A DNA stretch of 64,000 nucleotides from contig OW051497.1 in the NCBI GenBank assembly GCA_932521035.1, positions 3,782,001-3,846,000 on the forward strand, in the 5' to 3' direction. A program made the position numbers and the translations under genes. Positions within the stretch are counted from its first letter, which is position 1. Every line of letters starts with the position of its first letter. Source of the DNA: Oscheius dolichura. Its lineage: Eukaryota; Nematoda; Chromadorea; Rhabditida; Rhabditidae. The notes under the pieces were generated by a model. It was not told where the DNA came from and made no database searches. It saw only the letters and a list, made by a program, of their open reading frames with translations. This document shows, piece by piece, positions 55,701 through 64,000 of the stretch.

Positions 55701-58700
55701 ACTGACTCTATGGGGGGGAGGGGGAAGGGCAAAAGGGACTGACTCTATGGGGGGAGGGGGAGGGCAAAAGGGACTGACTCTATGGGGGGAGGGGGAGGGC
55801 AAAAGGGACTGACTCTATGGGGGGAGGGGGTAAGGGACTGACTTAATGGGGGGAGGGGGAAGGGCAAAAGGGACTGACTCTATGGGGGGGAGGGGGAGGG
55901 CAAAAGGGACTGACTCTATGGGGGGAGGGGGGAGGGCAAAAGGGACTGACTCTATGGGGGGAGGGGGAGGGCAAAAGGGACTGACTCTATGGGGGGAGGG
56001 GGTAAGGGACTGACTTAATGGGGGGAGGGGGGAAGGGCAAAAGGGACTGACTCTATGGGGGGAGGGGGAGGGCAAAAGGGACTGACTCTATGGGGGGATG
56101 GGGGTAAGGGACTGACTCTATGGGGGGAGGGGGTAAGGGACTGACTTAATGGGGGGAGGGGGGAGGGCAAAAGGGACTGACTCTATGGGGGGAGGGGGTA
56201 AGGGACTGACTCTATGGGGGGAGGGGGAGGGCAAAAGGGACTGACTCTATGGGGGGATGGGGTAAGGGACTGACTCTATGGGGGGAGGGGGGTAAGGGAC
56301 TGACTTAATGGGGGGAGGGGGGAGGGCAAAAGGGACTGACTCTATGGGGGGAGGGGGTAAGGGACTGACTTAATGGGGGGAGGGGGAAGGGCAAAAGGGA
56401 CTGACTTAATGGGGGGAGGGGGAAGGGCAAAAGGGACTGACTTAATGGGGGGAGGGGGTAGGGCAAAAAGGGACTGACTCTATGGGGGGAGGGGGAAGGG
56501 CAAAAGGGACTGACTTAATGGGGGGAGGGGGGAGGGCAAAAGGGACTGACTCTATGGGGGGAGGGGGAGGGCAAAAGGGACTGACTCTATGGGGGGAGGG
56601 GGGAGGGCAAAAAGGGACTGACTCTATGGGGGGAGGGGGAGGGCAAAAGGGACTGACTCTATGGGGGGAGGGGGTAAGGGACTGACTTAATGGGGGGGAG
56701 GGGGGAGGGCAAAAGGGACTGACTCTATGGGGGCATGGGGTAAGGGACTGACTTAATGGGGGGAGGGGGAAGAGCAAAAGGGACTGACTCTATGGGGGGA
56801 GGGGGGGTAGGGCAAAAGGGACTGACTCTATGGGGGGAGGGGGAAGGGCAAAAGGGATTGACTCTATGGGGGGAGGGGGTAGGGCAAAAGGGACTGACTC
56901 TATGGGGGGAGGGGGAGGGCAAAAGGGACTGACTCTATGGGGGGATGGGGTAAGGGACTGACTCTATGGGGGGAGGGGGGTAAGGGACTGACTTAATGGG
57001 GGGAGGGGGGAGGGCAAAAGGGACTGACTCTATGGGGGGGAGGGGGTAAGGGACTGACTTAATGGGGGGAGGGGGAAGGGCAAAAGGGATTGACTCTATG
57101 GGGGGAGGGGGTAGGGCAAAAGGGACTGACTCTATGGGGGGAGGGGGAGGGCAAAAGGGACTGAGGACTGACTCTATGGGGGGATGGGGTAAGGGACTGA
57201 CTCTATGGGGGGAGGGGGTAAGGGACTGACTTAATGGGGGGAGGGGGGAGGGCAAAAGGGACTGACTCTATGGGGGGAGGGGTAAGGAACTGACTTAATG
57301 GGGGGAGGGGGAAGAGCAAAAGGGACTGACTCTATGGGGGGAGGGGGTAGGGCAAAAGGGATTGACTCTATGGGGGGAGGGGGTAGGGCAAAAGGGACTG
57401 ACTCTATGGGGGGAGGGGGAGGGCAAAAGGGACTGACTCTATGGGGGGATGGGGTAAGGGACTGACTCTATGGGGGGAGGGGGTAGGGCAAAAGGGACTG
57501 ACTCTATGGGGGGAGGGGGAGGGCAATAGGGACTGACTCTATGGGGGGAGGGGGAAGGGCAAAAGGGATTGACTCTATGGGGGGAGGGGGAGGGCAATAG
57601 GGACTGACTCTATGGGGGGGAGGGGGAAGGGCAAAAGGGATTGACTCTATGGGGGAGGGGGAGGGCAAAAGGGACTGACTCTATGGGGGCATGGGGTAAG
57701 GGACTGACTTAATGGGGGGAGGGGGTAAGGGACTGACTTAATGGGGGGAGGGGGGAGGGCAAAAGGGACTGACTCTATGGGGGGAGGGGGTAAGGGACTG
57801 ACTTAATGGGGGGAGGGGGAAGGGCAAAAGGGATTGACTCTATGGGGGGAGGGGGGTAGGGCAAAAGGGACTGACTCTATGGGGGGAGGGGGAGGGCAAA
57901 AGGGACTGACTCTATGGGGGGATGGGGTAAGGGACTGACTCTATGGGGGGAGGGGGTAAGGGACTGACTTAATGGGGGGAGGGGGAAGAGCAAAAGGGAC
58001 TGACTCTATGGGGGGAGGGGGTAGGGCAAAAGGGACTGACTCTATGGGGGGAGGGGGAGGGCAATAGGGACTGACTCTATGGGGGGAGGGGGAAGGGCAA
58101 AAGGGATTGACTCTATGGGGGGAGGGGGTAAGGGACTGACTTAATGGGGGGAGGGGGAAGAGCAAAAGGGACTGACTCTATGGGGGGAGGGGGGTAGGGC
58201 AAAAGGGACTGACTCTATGGGGGGAGGGGGAGGGCAATAGGGACTGACTCTATGGGGGGAGGGGGAAGGGCAAAAGGGATTGACTCTATGGGGGGAGGGG
58301 GAGGGCAATAGGGACTGACTCTATGGGGGGGAGGGGGAAGGGCAAAAGGGATTGACTCTATGGGGGAGGGGGAGGGCAAAAGGGACTGACTCTATGGGGG
58401 CATGGGGTAAGGGACTGACTTAATGGGGGGAGGGGGAAGAGCAAAAGGGACTGACTCTATGGGGGGAGGGGGAAGGGCAAAAGGGACTGACTCTATGGGG
58501 GGAGGGGGAAGGGCAAAAGGGACTGACTTAATGGGGGGAGGGGGAGGGCAAAAGGGACTGACTTAATGGGGGGAGGGGGTAGGGCAAAAGGGACTGACTC
58601 GATGGGGGGAGGGGGCAAGGGACTGACTCTATGGGGGGAGGGGGGAAGGGCAAAAGGGACTGACTCTATGGGGGGAGGGGGAAGGGCAAAAGGGACTGAC

Positions 58701-61700
58701 TTAATGGGGGGAGGGGGAGGGCAAAAGGGACTGACTCTATGGGGGCATGGGGTAAGGGACTGACTTAATGGGGGGAGGGGGAAGAGCAAAAGGGACTGAC
58801 TCTATGGGGGGAGGGGGAAGGGCAAAAGGGACTGACTCTATGGGGGCATGGGGTAAGGGACTGACTTAATGGGGGGAGGGGGAAGAGCAAAAGGGACTGA
58901 CTCTATGGGGGGAGGGGGAAGGGCAAAAGGGACTGACTCTATGGGGGGAGGGGGAAGGGCAAAAGGGACTGACTTAATGGGGGGAGGGGGAGGGCAAAAG
59001 GGACTGACTCTATGGGGGCATGGGGTAAGGGACTGACTTAATGGGGGGAGGGGGAAGAGCAAAAGGGACTGACTCTATGGGGGGAGGGGGAAGGGCAAAA
59101 GGGACTGACTCTATGGGGGGAGGGGGAAGGGCAAAAGGGACTGACTCTATGGGGGGAGGGGGAGGGCAAAAGGGACTGACTCTATGGGGGCATGGGGTAA
59201 GGGACTGACTTAATGGGGGGAGGGGGAAGAGCAAAAGGGACTGACTCTATGGGGGGAGGGGGAAGGGCAAAAGGGACTGACTCTATGGGGGGAGGGGGAA
59301 GGGCAAAAGGGACTGACTTAATGGGGGGAGGGGGAGGGCAAAAGGGACTGACTTAATGGGGGGAGGGGGGTAGGGCAAAAGGGACTGACTCGATGGGGGG
59401 AGGGGGCAAGGGACTGACTCTATGGGGGGAGGGGGAAGGGCAAAAGGGACTGACTCTATGGGGGGAGGGGGAGGGGCAAAAGGGACTGACTTAATGGGGG
59501 GAGGGGGAGGGCAAAAGGGACTGACTCTATGGGGGGAGGGGGAGGGCAAAAGGGACTGACTCTATGGGGGGAGGGGGTAAGGGACTGACTTAATGGGGGG
59601 GAGGGGGGAGGGCAAAAGGGACTGACTCTATGGGGGGAGGGGGTAAGGGACTGACTTAATGGGGGGAGGGGGGAGGGCAAAAGGGACTGACTCTATGGGG
59701 GGAGGGGGTAAGGGACTGACTTAATGGGGGGAGGGGGAAGGGCAAAAGGGACTGACTCTATGGGGGGAGGGGGGAAGGGCAAAAGGGACTGACTTAATGG
59801 GGGGAGGGGGAGGGCAAAAGGGACTGACTCTATGGGGGCATGGGGTAAGGGACTGACTTAATGGGGGGAGGGGGAAGAGCAAAAGGGACTGACTCTATGG
59901 GGGGAGGGGGAAGGGCAAAAGGGACTGACTCTATGGGGGGAGGGGGAAGGGCAAAAGGGACTGACTTAATGGGGGGAGGGGGAGGGCAAAAGGGACTGAC
60001 TCTATGGGGGGCATGGGGTAAGGGACTGACTTAATGGGGGGAGGGGGAAGAGCAAAAGGGACTGACTCTATGGGGGGAGGGGGAAGGGCAAAAGGGACTG
60101 ACTCTATGGGGGGAGGGGGAGGGCAAAAGGGACTGACTCTATGGGGGCATGGGGTAAGGGACTGACTTAATGGGGGGAGGGGGAAGAGCAAAAGGGACTG
60201 ACTCTATGGGGGGAGGGGGAAGGGCAAAAGGGACTGACTCTATGGGGGGAGGGGGGAAGGGCAAAAGGGACTGACTTAATGGGGGGAGGGGGAGGGCAAA
60301 AGGGACTGACTTAATGGGGGGAGGGGGGTAGGGCAAAAGGGACTGACTCGATGGGGGGAGGGGGCAAGGGACTGACTCTATGGGGGGAGGGGGAAGGGCA
60401 AAAGGGACTGACTCTATGGGGGGAGGGGGAGGGGCAAAAGGGACTGACTTAATGGGGGGAGGGGGAGGGCAAAAGGGACTGACTCTATGGGGGGAGGGGG
60501 AGGGCAAAAGGGACTGACTCTATGGGGGGAGGGGGTAAGGGACTGACTTAATGGGGGGAGGGGGGAGGGCAAAAGGGACTGACTCTATGGGGGGAGGGGG
60601 TAAGGGACTGACTTAATGGGGGGAGGGGGGAGGGCAAAAGGGACTGACTCTATGGGGGGAGGGGGTAAGGGACTGACTTAATGGGGGGAGGGGGGAGGGC
60701 AAAAGGGACTGACTCTATGGGGGGAGGGGGTAAGGGACTGACTTAATGGGGGGAGGGGGGAGGGCAAAAGGGACTGACTCTATGGGGGGAGGGGGTAAGG
60801 GACTGACTTAATGGGGGGAGGGGGGAGGGCAAAAGGGACTGACTCTATGGGGGGAGGGGGTAAGGGACTGACTTAATGGGGGGAGGGGGGAGGGCAAAAG
60901 GGACTGACTCTATGGGGGGAGGGGGTAAGGGACTGACTCTATGGGGGGAGGGGGGAAGGGCAAAAGGGACTGACTCTATGGGGGGAGGGGGAGGGCAAAA
61001 GGGACTGACTCTATGGGGGGAGGGGGTAAGGGACTGACTTAATGGGGGGAGGGGGAAGAGCAAAAGGGACTGACTCTATGGGGGGAGGGGGTAGGGCAAA
61101 AGGGACTGACTCTATGGGGGGAGGGGGAGGGCAATAGGGACTGACTCTATGGGGGGAGGGGGAAGGGCAAAAGGGATTGACTCTATGGGGGGAGGGGGAG
61201 GGCAATAGGGACTGACTCTATGGGGGGGAGGGGGAAGGGCAAAAGGGATTGACTCTATGGGGGAGGGGGAGGGCAAAAGGGACTGACTCTATGGGGGCAT
61301 GGGGTAAGGGACTGACTTAATGGGGGGAGGGGGAAGAGCAAAAGGGACTGACTCTATGGGGGGAGGGGGGTAGGGCAAAAGGGACTGACTTAATGGGGGG
61401 AGGGGGAGGGCAAAAGGGACTGACTTAATGGGGGGAGGGGGAGGGCAAAAGGGACTGACTCTATGGGGGGAGGGGGAGGGCAAAAGGGACTGACTCTATG
61501 GGGGGAGGGGGTAAGGGACTGACTTAATGGGGGGAGGGGGGAGGGCAAAAGGGACTGACTCTATGGGGGGAGGGGGTAAGGGACTGACTTAATGGGGGGA
61601 GGGGGGAGGGCAAAGGGACTGACTCTATGGGGGGAGGGGGTAAGGGACTGACTTAATGGGGGGAGGGGGGAGGGCAAAAGGGACTGACTCTATGGGGGGA

Positions 61701-64000
61701 GGGGGTAAGGGACTGACTTAATGGGGGGAGGGGGGAGGGCAAAAGGGACTGACTCTATGGGGGGAGGGGGTAAGGGACTGACTTAATGGGGGGAGGGGGG
61801 AGGGCAAAAGGGACTGACTCTATGGGGGGAGGGGGTAAGGGACTGACTTAATGGGGGAGGGGGAGGGCAAAAGGGACTGACTCTATGGGGGGAGGGGGTA
61901 AGGGACTGACTCTATGGGGGGAGGGGGAAGGGCAAAAGGGACTGACTCTATGGGGGGAGGGGGAGGGCAAAAGGGACTGACTCTATGGGGGGAGGGGGTA
62001 AGGGACTGACTTAATGGGGGGAGGGGAAGAGCAAAAGGGACTGACTCTATGGGGGGAGGGGGTAGGGCAAAAGGGACTGACTCTATGGGGGAGGGGGAGG
62101 GCAATAGGGACTGACTCTATGGGGGGAGGGGGAAGGGCAAAAGGGATTGACTCTATGGGGGGAGGGGGAGGGCAATAGGGACTGACTCTATGGGGGGGAG
62201 GGGGAAGGGCAAAAGGGATTGACTCTATGGGGGAGGGGGAGGGCAAAAGGGACTGACTCTATGGGGGCATGGGGTAAGGGACTGACTTAATGGGGGGAGG
62301 GGGAAGAGCAAAAGGGACTGACTCTATGGGGGGAGGGGGTAGGGCAAAAGGGACTGACTTAATGGGGGGAGGGGGAGGGCAAAAGGGACTGACTTAATGG
62401 GGGGAGGGGGTAGGGCAAAAGGGACTGACTCGATGGGGGAGGGGGCAAGGGACTGACTCTATGGGGGGAGGGGGAAGGGCAAAAGGGACTGACTCTATGG
62501 GGGGGAGGGGGAGGGGCAAAAGGGACTGACTTAATGGGGGGAGGGGGAGGGCAAAAGGGACTGACTCTATGGGGGGAGGGGGAGGGCAAAAGGGACTGAC
62601 TCTATGGGGGGAGGGGGTAAGGGACTGACTTAATGGGGGGAGGGGGGAGGGCAAAAGGGACTGACTCTATGGGGGGAGGGGGTAAGGGACTGACTTAATG
62701 GGGGGAGGGGGGAGGGCAAAAGGGACTGACTCTATGGGGGGAGGGGGTAAGGGACTGACTCTATGGGGGGAGGGGGAAGGGCAAAAGGGACTGACTCTAT
62801 GGGGGGAGGGGGAGGGCAAAAGGGACTGACTCTATGGGGGGAGGGGGAGGGCAAAAGGGACTGACTCTATGGGGGGAGGGGGTAAGGGACTGACTTAATG
62901 GGGGGAGGGGGAAGGGCAAAAGGGACTGACTCTATGGGGGGAGGGGGAGGGCAAAAGGGACTGACTCTATGGGGGGAGGGGGAGGGCAAAAGGGACTGAC
63001 TCTATGGGGGGAGGGGGTAAGGGACTGACTTAATGGGGGGAGGGGGGAGGGCAAAAGGGACTGACTCTATGGGGGGAGGGGGTAAGGGACTGACTCTATG
63101 GGGGGAGGGGGAAGGGCAAAAGGGACTGACTCTATGGGGGGAGGGGGAGGGCAAAAGGGACTGACTCTATGGGGGGAGGGGGAGGGCAAAAGGGACTGAC
63201 TCTATGGGGGGATGGGGTAAGGGACTGACTCTATGGGGGGAGGGGGTAAGGGACTGACTTAATGGGGGGAGGGGGGAGGGCAAAAGGGACTGACTCTATG
63301 GGGGGAGGGGGTAAGGGACTGACTCTATGGGGGGAGGGGGAGGGCAAAAGGGACTGACTCTATGGGGGGAGGGGGTAAGGGACTGACTTAATGGGGGGAG
63401 GGGGAAGGGCAAAAGGGACTGACTTAATGGGGGGAGGGGGAAGGGCAAAAGGGACTGACTTAATGGGGGGAGGGGGTAGGGCAAAAGGGACTGACTCTAT
63501 GGGGGGAGGGGGAAGGGCAAAAGGGACTGACTTAATGGGGGAGGGGGGAGGGCAAAAGGGACTGACTCTATGGGGGGAGGGGGAGGGCAAAAGGGACTGA
63601 CTCTATGGGGGGAGGGGGAGGGCAAAAGGGACTGACTCTATGGGGGGAGGGGGAGGGCAAAAGGGACTGACTCTATGGGGGGAGGGGGGTAAGGGACTGA
63701 CTTAATGGGGGGAGGGGGAGGGCAAAGGGACTGACTTAATGGGGGGAGGGGGAAGAGCAAAAGGGACTGACTCTATGGGGGGAGGGGGTAGGGCAAAAGG
63801 GACTGACTCTGATGGGGGGAGGGGGAAGGGCAAAAGGGATTGACTCTATGGGGGGAGGGGGTAGGGCAAAAGGGACTGACTCTATGGGGGGAGGGGGAGG
63901 GCAAAAGGGACTGACTCTATGGGGGGATGGGGTAAGGGACTGACTCTATGGGGGGGAGGGGGGTAAGGGACTGACTTAATGGGGGGAGGGGGGAGGGCAA
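52749..64000 (+). repeat. G-rich minisatellite array, 29-36 bp units, continues past window end
   Basis: More than 11 kb of two interleaved unit types: AAGGGACTGACTYWATGGGG plus GGAGGGGGT (about 29 bp), and a longer form with an inserted AGGGCAAAA (about 34-36 bp). Roughly 350 copies. Variants include CTCTATGG/CTTAATGG, GGGGGGAGGGGG with changing G counts, GAAGAGCAAAA, GGGATTGAC and GGGGGCATGGGG. Local higher-order blocks recur, for example a 172-bp block at 58838 and 59010. G is almost confined to the plus strand. All long open frames here (Pro/Ser-rich on minus, Gly-rich on plus) are repeat artefacts. Confidence 0.97.

Noticed and set aside
53767-63600. Many Pro/Ser-rich (minus) and Gly-rich (plus) open frames in the G-rich array
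   Set aside because: Translations of a low-complexity minisatellite in one skewed composition; no start context or sequence conservation beyond the repeat.

Overview
The window is nuclear DNA from a nematode. The clearest evidence is a complete four-exon major sperm protein gene (127 codons, starting [10 protein letters not shown] and ending PIEYNP), a family restricted to nematodes. Other features agree with this: very short introns (mostly 34-50 bp), TTTCAG-type acceptors just upstream of several start codons, and compact genes on both strands. I cannot name the genus. Most introns are GT-AG, but at least three look GC-AG. Gene models were built by hand, joining open exons by phase, splice signals and family similarity. 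Layout: 1-5.0 kb is gene-poor. From 5 to 20 kb there are small secreted or membrane proteins (two Pro/Ala-rich extracellular proteins, several short TM proteins), the MSP gene, a gag-like retroelement scrap, a TTAA-flanked MITE and several minisatellites. From 20 to 41 kb the DNA is gene-dense: a small coiled-coil protein, a core-1 beta-1,3-galactosyltransferase homologue (C1GALT1 type), a GT43 beta-1,3-glucuronosyltransferase, inositol-pentakisphosphate 2-kinase (convergent with the GT43 gene), a hydrophilic 83-residue protein, a secreted galectin-like protein, a secreted protein gene holding a nested foldback transposon, an SH3-PX-BAR sorting nexin of the SNX9/LST-4 type, a UBE2Q-type E2, and a membrane-anchored spermidine-synthase-like methyltransferase. 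From 41.3 to 51.5 kb there is a roughly 138-bp satellite in about 74 copies with higher-order structure, ended by a 200-N assembly gap. About 1 kb of unique sequence follows. A second, unrelated array, a G-rich 29-36 bp minisatellite, then fills 52.75 kb to the window end. How the genes relate: most are independent housekeeping functions (inositol phosphate metabolism, endocytosis, ubiquitination, methyl transfer). The exception is the galactosyltransferase and glucuronosyltransferase, which lie in tandem about 1 kb apart on the same strand and could act successively to make glucuronylated core-1 O-glycans. The most unusual material is the repeat biology: two arrays totalling more than 21 kb side by side, a family of TTAA-flanked MITEs with a shared terminus, and layered inverted-repeat elements inside a gene.
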